64,000 bases of DNA from Bacteroidota bacterium (GTDB taxonomy: Bacteria > Bacteroidota > Bacteroidia > UKL13-3). Below the pieces are notes generated by a model. The model had not been told where the DNA came from. It saw only the letters and a program-made list of their open reading frames with translations, and searched no databases. Shown here piece by piece: positions 10,449-19,112 of the stretch. The stretch spans positions 186,001 to 250,000 of the forward strand of contig JAZKBU010000006.1 in NCBI GenBank assembly GCA_040388375.1, written 5' to 3'. Positions within the stretch are counted from its first letter, which is position 1, and each line of letters opens with the position of its first letter. Position numbers and translations under genes: made by a program.

Positions 10449-10497
10449 AATAAATATCAAGGCAATTATTGCAAGCTAATTACCTTGAATATTTATT
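10449..10497. repeat. Imperfect inverted repeat between murD and ftsW
   Basis: The left arm AATAAATATCAAGGCAATT pairs with the right arm AATTACCTTGAATATTTATT apart from one bulged base and one wobble, around a loop of about 10 bases. In the dcw transcript it would fold directly after the murD stop and before the ftsW ATG. No clean T-run follows, so a role as a strong terminator is doubtful; it may be an mRNA processing or stability hairpin. Confidence 0.6.
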
Positions 10498-10505
10498 GAT
10501 TGTTT

Positions 10506-11849
10506 TTACAAGTTTCTTACTGCGGCTTTAAATAATCTTCCGCGTTCTTCATAGTTTTTAAATAAATCAAACGAAGCGCAAGCCGGTGATAACAATACAC
10601 ACTCGCTTGTTTTTGCAAATTTGAATGCTACTTGCACTGCTTCTTGTGCACTTGATGTATTGATGATTAAATCAACATCTTTACCAAATGCTGCATGTAT
10701 TTTTGAGTTATCAACTCCCATGCAAACAATAATGCGTACTTTCTCTTTTACCAGTTCATTCAGCATAGTATAATCGTTACCTTTATCGGTACCACCAGCA
10801 ATCCAAATAGTAGGTTTTTCCATGCTTTCTAAAGCAAACCAGGCTGCATTTACATTAGTAGCTTTTGAGTCGTTAATAAAATCAACTCCACGCACTGTAG
10901 CTACTTTCTCCAGTCGGTGTTCAACATTTTTAAAATCCATCAGCGCTTCGCGAATGGTTTCATTTTTAATTTCAAGAGCCTGACCAACAATGGCCGCGGC
11001 TAGTGAATTGTAAGCATTGTGCCTACCTTTAAGTGCAAGTTGAGAAATTAACATAGTATAAGGATTTAATTGATTTTGTTTGATTCGCACAGTAATAGTT
11101 CCATCCATTGCGGTTCCACCAATTGCAAGATTTTGGTTTAACGAGAATGGAACTACCTGCGCTTTTATATTTATTTTTTTCAAGTTTTCTAAGGTTATTT
11201 CATCATCGGCACAATACAAAAAGTAGTCGCTGGTAGTTTGGTTTTGCAAGATTTTAAACTTAGCGTCTACATAGTTTTGTAACTGGTATTGATACCTGTC
11301 TAAATGGTCGGGTGTAATATTAGTTAGTATGGCTATGTTGGCTCTGAAAGCATACATATCATCTAACTGAAAACTACTTATTTCTAATACAAAATAATCG
11401 TACTCTTTTCCGGCTACTAAGCGTGCAAAGCTTACTCCAATATTGCCTCCACAGGCTACATTTAATCCTGCTTTTTGCAGTAAATGATACACCAATGAAG
11501 TGGTGGTAGTTTTACCATTGGTTCCTGTAATGGCAATTATGTAAGCATTGGTATAACGGGCTGCAAATTCTATTTCGCTGATGATTGGAATTTGTAATGT
11601 TCTGATTTTTTGAACTAGTTCATTTTTTTCAGGTATACCCGGGCTTTTTATAATTTCACTCGCATTCAGTATTAAACTTTCGGTATGTTGTAACTCTTCA
11701 AAAGCAATAGCATGTAGCTGCAATTCCTCTTTGTAATTTTGAGGAATAGCACCCTTGTCAGACACAAACACCTCAAAGCCCTTTTGTTTGGCTAAGATAG
11801 CTGCGCCTGTTCCGCTTTCACCGCTTCCGAGTATAACTATTCGTTTCAT
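10506..11849 (-). CDS. murD: UDP-N-acetylmuramoylalanine--D-glutamate ligase MurD
   Basis: Adds D-glutamate to UDP-MurNAc-L-Ala. The 447-aa product has an N-terminal Rossmann segment ILGSGESGTGAA, the ATP-binding GTNGKTTT loop at residues 109-116 and the Mur ligase central motif NITPDHLDRY. The C-terminal segment runs from VDFINDSKATN through GGTDKGNDY to LSPACASFD. The order mraY-murD-ftsW matches the standard dcw layout. The preceding intergenic gap carries two perfect palindromes. Confidence 0.98.
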   Translation of the reverse strand: MKRIVILGSGESGTGAAILAKQKGFEVFVSDKGAIPQNYKEELQLHAIAFEELQHTESLILNASEIIKSPGIPEKNELVQKIRTLQIPIISEIEFAARYTNAYIIAITGTNGKTTTTSLVYHLLQKAGLNVACGGNIGVSFARLVAGKEYDYFVLEISSFQLDDMYAFRANIAILTNITPDHLDRYQYQLQNYVDAKFKILQNQTTSDYFLYCADDEITLENLKKINIKAQVVPFSLNQNLAIGGTAMDGTITVRIKQNQLNPYTMLISQLALKGRHNAYNSLAAAIVGQALEIKNETIREALMDFKNVEHRLEKVATVRGVDFINDSKATNVNAAWFALESMEKPTIWIAGGTDKGNDYTMLNELVKEKVRIIVCMGVDNSKIHAAFGKDVDLIINTSSAQEAVQVAFKFAKTSECVLLSPACASFDLFKNYEERGRLFKAAVRNL

Positions 11850-11869
11850 TTTTTCTTTTTGCTACTGGC

Positions 11870-11887
11870 TCCCGATAGCTATCGGGA
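11870..11887. repeat. 18-bp perfect palindrome, copy 1
   Basis: TCCCGATAGCTATCGGGA is perfectly self-complementary. An identical copy lies at 36316-36333 downstream of the soxB-like gene, so it is a dispersed intergenic element. Here it sits inside the dcw operon, between mraY and murD. Confidence 0.85.
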
Positions 11888-11920
11888 TAGCATTCGGTTG
11901 TTGTTGTTATTCTTTTTAAA

Positions 11921-11940
11921 AGACGTTGCATGCAACGTCT
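11921..11940. repeat. 20-bp perfect palindrome
   Basis: AGACGTTGCATGCAACGTCT is perfectly self-complementary and lies 12 bp before the mraY stop in + coordinates, so on the transcript it immediately follows mraY. Together with the palindrome at 11870 it fills most of the 103-bp mraY-murD gap. No other full copy was seen in the window. Confidence 0.8.
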
Positions 11941-11952
11941 CTACGTTTGGTG

Positions 11953-13221
11953 TTATCTTACTTTTAAGGTTATAATGGTTATAATGGCTAACATGATTCC
12001 TATAATCCAAAAGCGGGTTACAATTTTTGATTCATGAAAACCTAATTTTTGATAATGGTGATGCAGAGGTGACATTTTAAATAATCTGTTGGCTCTGGCA
12101 AATTCAATTCCGTGCTTGCGTTTTTGGTATTTGAAGTAATACACTTGTAGTATTACTGATAAATTTTCAATTAGGAATACGCCACATAGAATTGGAATCA
12201 ATAATTCTTTACGAACCATAATAGCAAATACGGCTATAATACCTCCCAGTGAAAGGGAGCCTGTATCACCCATAAAAACCTGTGCAGGAAAAGCATTGTA
12301 CCATAAAAAACCAACACAAGCTCCAACTAGCGCTCCACCAAAAATTACCATTTCGCCCAAGTTTGGTATATACATTACTCCGAGGTATTCGGAGAAAACT
12401 AAGTTACCACTTATGTAGGCAAAAATACTTAGTACTAATGCTATAATAGCCGATGTGCCTGCGGCCAGCCCGTCTATACCATCGGTTATATTGGCACCGT
12501 TTGATACGGCTGTAATGATAAAGGTAACAACGACTAAAAATATCAGGTAATTGTATTTTTCAAAACCTTCCCAAATCCAGCTTAACAGATATTTGTAATC
12601 AAACTCAGTTGCTTTGAAAAAAGGGATAGTGGTAGTAGTTGCTTTCTCATCGTGTACATATAAAATTTGTCCATCAATAACTGTTTGTTGTAAGTTATTG
12701 GCTTGTATAAACTCCATACTTACGTCTTGTGGCTTGTAAAAATCTTTTGTTTTTACATGTTGGTTATAATACAAGGTAGTGGCTACTATTACACTAATTC
12801 CTACCTGACCAACTATTTTAAAACGTCCTGCTAAACCTTCTTTGTTCTTTTTAAATACTTTTATATAATCATCTAAAAAACCTACTGCACCTAGCCATAA
12901 GGTAGTAACTACTGATAAAATTATATATACATTATTGACACGTGCAAATAATAAGGTGGGCAATAAAATAGCCGCCAATATAATAAGTCCACCCATGGTA
13001 GGTGTGCCTACTTTTTGTTTCTCACCTGCTAATCCTAAGTCGCGTATTTCGTCAGCTACTTGTAAATTGCGCAGTTTTGCTATCAGGTTTTTACCAAATA
13101 TCATAGAGATAGTTAATGATAAAATAATAGCCATAGCAGCCCTGAACGAAATGTACTGAAACACGCCTGCTCCCGGGAAGTTAAATGCTTTGTTTAAATA
13201 GTCGAATAAGTAGTATAACAT
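11953..13221 (-). CDS. mraY: Phospho-N-acetylmuramoyl-pentapeptide transferase MraY
   Basis: Transfers phospho-MurNAc-pentapeptide to undecaprenyl phosphate to make lipid I. The 422-aa polytopic protein has the family motifs [41 protein letters not shown] and the HHHYQKLG loop near the end. At 422 aa it is about 60 residues longer than the E. coli enzyme (360 aa). The extra length is a hydrophilic insertion at roughly residues 160-215, which I recall as common in Bacteroidota MraY. It lies 39 bp downstream of murE. Confidence 0.98.
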   Translation of the reverse strand: MLYYLFDYLNKAFNFPGAGVFQYISFRAAMAIILSLTISMIFGKNLIAKLRNLQVADEIRDLGLAGEKQKVGTPTMGGLIILAAILLPTLLFARVNNVYIILSVVTTLWLGAVGFLDDYIKVFKKNKEGLAGRFKIVGQVGISVIVATTLYYNQHVKTKDFYKPQDVSMEFIQANNLQQTVIDGQILYVHDEKATTTTIPFFKATEFDYKYLLSWIWEGFEKYNYLIFLVVVTFIITAVSNGANITDGIDGLAAGTSAIIALVLSIFAYISGNLVFSEYLGVMYIPNLGEMVIFGGALVGACVGFLWYNAFPAQVFMGDTGSLSLGGIIAVFAIMVRKELLIPILCGVFLIENLSVILQVYYFKYQKRKHGIEFARANRLFKMSPLHHHYQKLGFHESKIVTRFWIIGIMLAIITIITLKVR

Positions 13222-13260
13222 AATAGGTAATGGTTATTGTATAAATGCTATTTTTAAATT

Positions 13261-14727
13261 TTATTGGTTAAATAATTGAAAAACTTCTGCTAACACTTCT
13301 TTGTCGTCAAAGTGATGTTTTACTCCGTTTATCTCCTGGTAATTTTCATGTCCTTTGCCTGCTACTAAAATGATATCGCCTTTATTGGCCATACTCACGG
13401 CTGTTTTAATAGCTTCTCTCCTATCGGTAATGCGTAATGTTTTTTTATAATGAATAGGCTCCACTCCTTTTTGCATTTCATCCAAAATGGTTTCCGGATT
13501 TTCGTTGCGTGGATTATCAGCCGTAAAAATTACTTTAGTGCTTAATGCGGTGGCTACTTGTGCCATTATTGGTCGTTTTGCAGCATCTCTGTTTCCACCA
13601 CAACCCACAACGGTTATCAATTGTTCGTTAGTGCTTCTTATACTGTTAATGGTATCCAATATATTTTTCAATGCATCGGGCGTATGCGCATAATCAACAA
13701 TGGCAATTAGTCCACCTGGCGACTGCATAAAATCAAAGCGGCCATTGACTGCATTCAGGTTTGATAAATGGGTAATGATTTCCAATTTGTCTTTACCTAA
13801 TAAGAAGGCTGCACCATAAACGGCTAATAAATTGTAGGCATTAAACTGGCCTACTAACTTAAACCAAGCTTCATCGCCATTGATATTTACCAGCATACCG
13901 CTAAAGTCGGCTTCAATTACTTTGGCTTTAAAATCGGCCATTGAATTTAACGAATAGGTATAGCGTGCTGCTTTTGTATTTTGAAGCATTACTGCCCCAT
14001 TCTTATCGTCTTTATTGGTTAACGCAAAGGCATCATCATTGATGGTATCAAACAATTTTTTCTTTGCCTTAATATAGTTATCAAATGTTACATGGTAGTC
14101 TAAATGGTCATGTGTAATATTGGTAAATATGGCTCCGGCAAAATGCAAACCTGTTATTCGGTGTTGATCTATGGCATGTGAACTGGCTTCCATAAAGCAG
14201 TATTCACAGCCTTCTTCTACCATTTGGTTTAACAACTCGTTTATTTTAATGGCATCAGGGGTAGTATGTGTACTTGGTATGATGTCTTCGTTTATCTGGT
14301 TTTGCACTGTTGATAATAAACCAACGTGGTGGTCAAACGAACGAAACAATTTAAATAACAAGGTAGCTACTGTTGTTTTGCCGTTGGTGCCTGTTACGGC
14401 TACTAACTTTAATTTTTGTGAAGGATACTCGTACCAGCAAGCTGCCATGTTAGCCATTGCCACACTGGTATTGCTTACCTGAACGTAACAAACATTTTCG
14501 TTTAATACATCTGGTAATATTTCGCATACTATACAAGTGGCTCCTTTGTCAATTACATCTGCTATAAATTTATGACCATCAACCTGAGTACCTTTTACAG
14601 CAAAAAACACTGCACCATTGCTTACGTTTCTTGAATCGTAAGTAAGTAATGATACTTCCATTTGCATGTTACCATGTACTGAAATTGTTTCTGTTGCTTG
14701 TATTAAGTCTTCTAATTTTACTGTCAT
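13261..14727 (-). CDS. murE: UDP-MurNAc-tripeptide synthetase MurE (meso-DAP type)
   Basis: Adds the third stem-peptide residue. The 488-aa protein has the motif LTYDSRNV near residues 28-35, the P-loop GTNGKTT at 113-119, the UDP-MurNAc motif THTTPDA and the C-terminal motif DNPR at 404-407. DNPR is the signature of meso-diaminopimelate-specific MurE, so the peptidoglycan is predicted to be the DAP type. It is 5 bp downstream of the ftsI stop, consistent with tight coupling. murF does not follow it. Confidence 0.98.
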   Translation of the reverse strand: MTVKLEDLIQATETISVHGNMQMEVSLLTYDSRNVSNGAVFFAVKGTQVDGHKFIADVIDKGATCIVCEILPDVLNENVCYVQVSNTSVAMANMAACWYEYPSQKLKLVAVTGTNGKTTVATLLFKLFRSFDHHVGLLSTVQNQINEDIIPSTHTTPDAIKINELLNQMVEEGCEYCFMEASSHAIDQHRITGLHFAGAIFTNITHDHLDYHVTFDNYIKAKKKLFDTINDDAFALTNKDDKNGAVMLQNTKAARYTYSLNSMADFKAKVIEADFSGMLVNINGDEAWFKLVGQFNAYNLLAVYGAAFLLGKDKLEIITHLSNLNAVNGRFDFMQSPGGLIAIVDYAHTPDALKNILDTINSIRSTNEQLITVVGCGGNRDAAKRPIMAQVATALSTKVIFTADNPRNENPETILDEMQKGVEPIHYKKTLRITDRREAIKTAVSMANKGDIILVAGKGHENYQEINGVKHHFDDKEVLAEVFQLFNQ

Positions 14728-14732
14728 CGATT

Positions 14733-16868
14733 TTATCCTAAAATTAAATTTACTTTTGACCCTTTATTGTAATTGGAACCTGCTTTTACTGATTGATATT
14801 TTACTTTACCTAATCCTTTAATGGAAACTTTCATGCCTTTATTTTCTAAAAGAAACAAAGCATCTTTTGCAGTCATTCCTTTTACATCGGGCATTTGTTT
14901 GTTTACATGTTTAATAGGCTGCATAGCCAACGAGTTGTCTTGCTTTACCAAATTCATCCAGTTGGTTTCGTACTCGCTTATGGAGTCGTTATGTACATGC
15001 GATGAAATACCAACTTCATTTAAAACAGACGTAACTTCTACCTTATGCGCTTTGTATATTTCAGGCAAATCGGTTGATGCCACAGGATAAATTTCTGCTA
15101 CGTCTTTGTGAATTTGTGTAGAGGTAGCATATATTTTATTGGCTAAATCTTTAAATACGGGTAATGCTAACTGGGCTCCATAAATCATACTTCCCTGCGG
15201 ACGAATAATAACTACGTAGCAACTGTACTTTGGCTTATCGGCAGGAAAATAACCACACCACGAAGCACGGTATACTTTGGCTCCACCCTGATAATAATCT
15301 TCGCCACGTTGTATAATAGCTGTTCCTGTTTTGCCCGCAAAGGTGTATGGCAGCTTCGCATTTTCTTTGTTAAACGCTGTACCATGTTTCACCACTCCTT
15401 CCATCATTTTGCGCAATTGTTTCGCTACACTTGGTTTGCATATTTGTTCGTTTAACACTACGGGATTAAATGATTGAACAACATGGCCTGATTTCAATAT
15501 TTTTTTAACCAATAAGGGTTTAACCATTTTGCCATTATTAGCTACCGCATTGTAAACGGTTAGCATTTGTAATGGCGTTAATGAAATACCGTATCCTCTG
15601 CTTACTGCCGACAAATCACTTTTACTCCAATACTTACTTTTTGGGGTAAGGTACTTAGGGGGTAAGGCACCATGTATTTGTAAATCTAAATTGGCATTTA
15701 AACCTATCTTATCTAAATACGCGTAATGTTCTGATGGCTTTCTATCATAATATCTTACTATCTGTTTTGCAAAGGCCACGTTTGATGATTGCTCAAATGC
15801 CTGTTGCATATTTAACTCCATATAACTATGTGAGTCTTCTACAGGTTGTCCGTATATCATCGCTCTGCCACCTTCTACATTTACTATATCGTTTGGTTTG
15901 GCATAACCGTTATCTAACAAACTCATCATCGTTACGAGTTTAAAAGTAGAGCCCGGTTGTACTCTTAAACCAATGGCATCGTTGAATCTTTCTTCGTAAG
16001 TACCATCTTTCATGCGGGTTAAATTGGCTATTGCTTTTACCTCACCTGTTTCTACTTCCATTAATATAGCCGTGCCACGCATTGCCATATTTTGTTGCAA
16101 TACTTTTAACAATGATTGTTGCGCTACATCCTGTAAATTGATGTCGATGGTTGAAATGATATCGCAACCGTTTTCTGCATCTACTTTGTTTTCATTGTTA
16201 ATAGGAATATATACGCCACCGCTCACGCGTTGTTTCATCTGCAAGCCGGCAGTGCCTTTTAAATAATCATCGTAAAAGCCTTCTAAACCTACATATTTAT
16301 CGGCATTGGCATTCACAAAACCAATGGTTCTGAAAGCCAGTGTTTGAAATGGTTTTACACGGGTGCTTCTAGGTTCTAATATTAAACCTCCTGTTACACG
16401 GCCAATTTTAAACAATGGAAATTGTTTAACGCGTAACATTTGTTGGTGTGTAATACGTTTCTTTAATGTAAAATAACCTATCTCCTCTTTACGCAAATTT
16501 TTCAATAAGCTTTTGTACTCACCAGCACTTCTGTCTTTAAACTCCTGGCTTAAATAATAGCTTAATGAATCGCAGTATTTATCAAACGTGTCTTTCTTGG
16601 CAAACGAAGGTGCAGTAGCATCTACTATCATATCGTAAATAGGTAACGAGGTTGATAGTAAAGCACCATTACAGTCAAATATATTACCACGTAGAGGCTC
16701 TATAGCTTCCTGCTTTACTGAAAATTTACGCGCTTTGGCTTGCCATTTATTTTTCTCTACAAACTGTAGTTTATACAAACTAAAAAATATGGCGCACGCT
16801 AATATGCACATCAAACCAAATATGGTTAATGTTCGTATTAGAATTGCTTTACGTGCGTTTATTGCCAT
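14733..16868 (-). CDS. ftsI: Penicillin-binding protein FtsI/PBP3 with PASTA domain
   Basis: Septal DD-transpeptidase (class B PBP). The 711-aa product has one N-terminal transmembrane anchor (about residues 10-32), a pedestal/dimerisation domain with RGNIFDCNG at about 60-68, and the transpeptidase domain: SxxK nucleophile Ser307-Thr-Phe-Lys310, SxN motif Ser361-Ser-Asn363 and KTGT at 513-516. A C-terminal PASTA domain spans about 648-711 (PDVKGMTAKDALFLLENKGM). It abuts ftsL with no gap and precedes murE by 5 bp. Confidence 0.97.
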   Translation of the reverse strand: MAINARKAILIRTLTIFGLMCILACAIFFSLYKLQFVEKNKWQAKARKFSVKQEAIEPLRGNIFDCNGALLSTSLPIYDMIVDATAPSFAKKDTFDKYCDSLSYYLSQEFKDRSAGEYKSLLKNLRKEEIGYFTLKKRITHQQMLRVKQFPLFKIGRVTGGLILEPRSTRVKPFQTLAFRTIGFVNANADKYVGLEGFYDDYLKGTAGLQMKQRVSGGVYIPINNENKVDAENGCDIISTIDINLQDVAQQSLLKVLQQNMAMRGTAILMEVETGEVKAIANLTRMKDGTYEERFNDAIGLRVQPGSTFKLVTMMSLLDNGYAKPNDIVNVEGGRAMIYGQPVEDSHSYMELNMQQAFEQSSNVAFAKQIVRYYDRKPSEHYAYLDKIGLNANLDLQIHGALPPKYLTPKSKYWSKSDLSAVSRGYGISLTPLQMLTVYNAVANNGKMVKPLLVKKILKSGHVVQSFNPVVLNEQICKPSVAKQLRKMMEGVVKHGTAFNKENAKLPYTFAGKTGTAIIQRGEDYYQGGAKVYRASWCGYFPADKPKYSCYVVIIRPQGSMIYGAQLALPVFKDLANKIYATSTQIHKDVAEIYPVASTDLPEIYKAHKVEVTSVLNEVGISSHVHNDSISEYETNWMNLVKQDNSLAMQPIKHVNKQMPDVKGMTAKDALFLLENKGMKVSIKGLGKVKYQSVKAGSNYNKGSKVNLILG

Positions 16869-17282
16869 TTACTTTATAGTTATTTTTACGGGTGGTATTG
16901 TTGCTTCTTTTACGTAATCAGTATCGCCTTTTGTATACTCTGCTTTGCGAAACTCTTTTAACTTATCGGCTATAGCTGATTGCCTGCTGGCATTCATCAT
17001 TTCGCTTAAAGTTATTATATACTGGTTACGTAACTCTTTGTTTTCTTTTGTTAACTGGTCTATCTTTTTATTCAGCTGGTCGTTGTTATGACTACTCCAT
17101 ATTAAAATGGCGATTAAACCACAACCAAAAATAATAAACGGCATTTGCGCAAACAGCGCATTTGAGTTCAACTTGAAGTCTATATCAGATAAGCGTTTCA
17201 CGGCACCTTCTATTATTTTGGTGTCGGGCTTTGCTGTTTCCTTTACTTCAGGTTCATCGCCTATTATTATTTTGTTACTCAC
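16869..17282 (-). CDS. ftsL: FtsL-like small divisome protein
   Basis: 137-aa bitopic protein with a hydrophilic N-terminal region, one transmembrane segment at about residues 47-66 (MPFIIFGCGLIAILIW) and a leucine/lysine-rich coiled coil after it (DQLNKKIDQLTKENKELRNQY). FtsL is too divergent to call by sequence alone; the assignment rests on size, topology and position between rsmH (8 bp upstream) and ftsI. Other annotators might call it a hypothetical protein or FtsL/DivIC-like. Confidence 0.75.
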   Translation of the reverse strand: MSNKIIIGDEPEVKETAKPDTKIIEGAVKRLSDIDFKLNSNALFAQMPFIIFGCGLIAILIWSSHNNDQLNKKIDQLTKENKELRNQYIITLSEMMNASRQSAIADKLKEFRKAEYTKGDTDYVKEATIPPVKITIK

Positions 17283-17290
17283 TGTATAAC

Positions 17291-18190
17291 TTATATTTTT
17301 TCAGCTACTCTTAACTTAGCACTTCTAGACCTGTTGTTTTCTTCCTGTTCACTATCAGAAGCTACTATGGCTTTTTTATTTAAAGGATTAAATGGCCTAT
17401 TGATATTGCCAAAAAAATCCTTGTCTAATTCACCTAAAAAGTTGCCACTGTTCATATAGTTTTTCACCAATCTATCTTCTAATGAATGGTAACTCATAAT
17501 AACCAACTTGCCTGCGGGCTTAATAATATCGCCACATTGTAGCAACATTCTTTCCAACACCTGCAACTCATTGTTTACTTCTATTCTTATAGCCTGGAAT
17601 ACCTGGGCATAAAACTTAAAATCTTTAAACTTGGGTGCTAAGTGTTTAATAGCTGCTTTAAAATCGCCAATGGTTTCAATGGCTTTTCCGTTTCTGGCAG
17701 CTATTATATCGGCTGCCATTTTACGGGAGTTATGCAACTCACCATATTTATATAATACATTGGCTAAGTTTTCAGCGGTATAATTATTAACTACTTCAAA
17801 CGCTGATAAAGTTTGATGCTGGCTCATGCGCATATCTAATTTTGCCTCATCAAAGCGAATGGAAAAACCTCTTTCGCCTTCATCAAACTGATGTGATGAA
17901 ACACCTAAATCGCCCAACAAACCATCTACCTTATCAAAACCCTGGTATTGTATATGGTTTTTTAAAAACTCAAAATTCTGATCTATGAAAATGAAACGCT
18001 CATCGTTTATTAAATTACGTTTGGCATCTTCGTCCTGATCAAAAACTATTAACTTACCTTTTTTACCTAACTTATTTAATATAGCTCTGCTATGTCCGCC
18101 TCCACCAAATGTTATATCCACATAAACGCCATCGGGCTTTATGTTTAATGCCTCTAAGCATTCGTTTAACATGACTGGATTATGATACAT
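17291..18190 (-). CDS. rsmH: 16S rRNA (cytosine1402-N4)-methyltransferase RsmH (MraW)
   Basis: SAM-dependent N4-methylation of C1402 of 16S rRNA. The 299-aa protein starts MYHNPVMLNECLEAL, has the SAM-binding motif VDITFGGGGHSRAIL at about 24-38, LLGDLGVSSHQ with FSIRFDEAKLDMRM, and ends with ISYHSLEDRLVKNY and a basic SRSAKLRVAEKI tail. All are characteristic of RsmH. It is the second gene of the dcw cluster, 39 bp after mraZ. Confidence 0.98.
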   Translation of the reverse strand: MYHNPVMLNECLEALNIKPDGVYVDITFGGGGHSRAILNKLGKKGKLIVFDQDEDAKRNLINDERFIFIDQNFEFLKNHIQYQGFDKVDGLLGDLGVSSHQFDEGERGFSIRFDEAKLDMRMSQHQTLSAFEVVNNYTAENLANVLYKYGELHNSRKMAADIIAARNGKAIETIGDFKAAIKHLAPKFKDFKFYAQVFQAIRIEVNNELQVLERMLLQCGDIIKPAGKLVIMSYHSLEDRLVKNYMNSGNFLGELDKDFFGNINRPFNPLNKKAIVASDSEQEENNRSRSAKLRVAEKI

Positions 18191-18229
18191 TGGCTATTTG
18201 TTTTGTTTGTTTGCTTTAATTGTTAATTG

Positions 18230-18694
18230 CTATTGTTCTTCGTTTTTCTTTTTAGTCATTACCTCTTCGGCTAAAGCACTAAAATCTTCCGGCTCTGCAC
18301 TTAACATATTATCGTATTCTGCTTTGCTCCAAACTTCTATTTTGTTACCATATGCCAACAACACCAACTCTCCGCCATTTAAGCCTGCATACTCTTGCAA
18401 TGGTTTTGGCAAAAGAATACGACTGGCTGTATCCATTTCCAATCTGCTTGCTCCTCTTAAAAAGTAGCGTTTAAACTCACGCTCTTTTTTTATGTAATCA
18501 CTCAGTTTATTTATTTCTCCAGCTATGTTATCCCACTCGTTAGCGGGGTACAATACACAACACTTTTCGAACCCACGATTGATGAAGAAAGCATCCTTCG
18601 CTTCTGCAGGAAGTTGCTTTTTCAATGCTGCAGGCACTATTAACCTGCCTTTAGCATCTAATTTACATTCATATTCACCGTGGAGATTGAGCAA
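18230..18694 (-). CDS. mraZ: Transcriptional regulator MraZ (TTG start)
   Basis: Head gene of the dcw cluster; MraZ is a DNA-binding repressor of its own operon, related to AbrB. The frame is open further upstream to an ATG at 18814, but family homology begins at TTG 18694 (MLNLHGEYECKLDAKGR), giving 154 aa, close to the usual ~150. The upstream extension would also read through the operator repeats at 18735-18763. Both DXXXR signatures are present: DAKGR at 13-17 and DTASR at 88-92 in the 154-aa numbering. No clear Shine-Dalgarno precedes the TTG, as is common in Bacteroidota. Confidence 0.93.
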   Translation of the reverse strand: MLNLHGEYECKLDAKGRLIVPAALKKQLPAEAKDAFFINRGFEKCCVLYPANEWDNIAGEINKLSDYIKKEREFKRYFLRGASRLEMDTASRILLPKPLQEYAGLNGGELVLLAYGNKIEVWSKAEYDNMLSAEPEDFSALAEEVMTKKKNEEQ

Positions 18695-18734
18695 TTTGTT
18701 TTTTGTTATAACGCTGTAAAAATAAAAACAAAAA

Positions 18735-18763
18735 TCCACTTTTCTCCACTTTCCCCCACTTTT
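18735..18763 (-). promoter_or_regulatory. Triple MraZ operator boxes upstream of mraZ
   Basis: On the minus strand the sequence reads AAAGTGGGGG, AAAGTGGAG and AAAAGTGGAT: three direct GTGG repeats starting exactly 10 bp apart (CCAC on the + strand at 18736, 18746 and 18756). Three or four TGG-type repeats at one-helical-turn spacing ahead of mraZ are the known binding site of the MraZ ring. They sit 41-66 bp upstream of the TTG start, so autoregulation of the dcw cluster is likely. Confidence 0.8.
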
Positions 18764-19112
18764 GTTGAAAATTGGAGCTTTTTTATATTCACAATCTCCC
18801 TTAAAGAAATTCACAATGTCGCATTTGTGTAAGGCGAAATCGGTTTATAAGTTAAAGTGGGGGATTTTTTAAAGCAGGTGGTTTTGGGTAGTTAAAAAGT
18901 CGCTTTTAAAGCTTTAAAGGGCAGTTATTTGAGAAATAAAACAGAAAAATGGAACCAAAAATTCTTTTTCAGTTGTAAAAACAACTCCCTGAATCTATCC
19001 TCTTAAGTTAAATATTGATTGTTTATTTAGTGGCAAGCTTATACTTTTACCTCTTGATGAAAACTACAACAGTAGCCTGTTTCTTTGCTTGTACCAACTA
19101 CTATACTAACAC
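18764..19112. other. Divergent intergenic region between mraZ and the ligase gene
   Basis: About 350 bp carrying the control regions for the minus-strand dcw cluster and the plus-strand gene at 19113. The sequence AAAGTGGGGGA on the + strand at 18854-18864 repeats, in inverted orientation, the best of the MraZ boxes about 100 bp away and could be an additional MraZ contact. I found no convincing pair of -33/-7 promoter elements and no small gene. Confidence 0.5.

Noticed and set aside
18695-18814. N-terminal extension of mraZ to the ATG at 18814
   Set aside because: The added 40 residues do not fit MraZ homology, would make the protein too long and would translate through the GTGG operator repeats.
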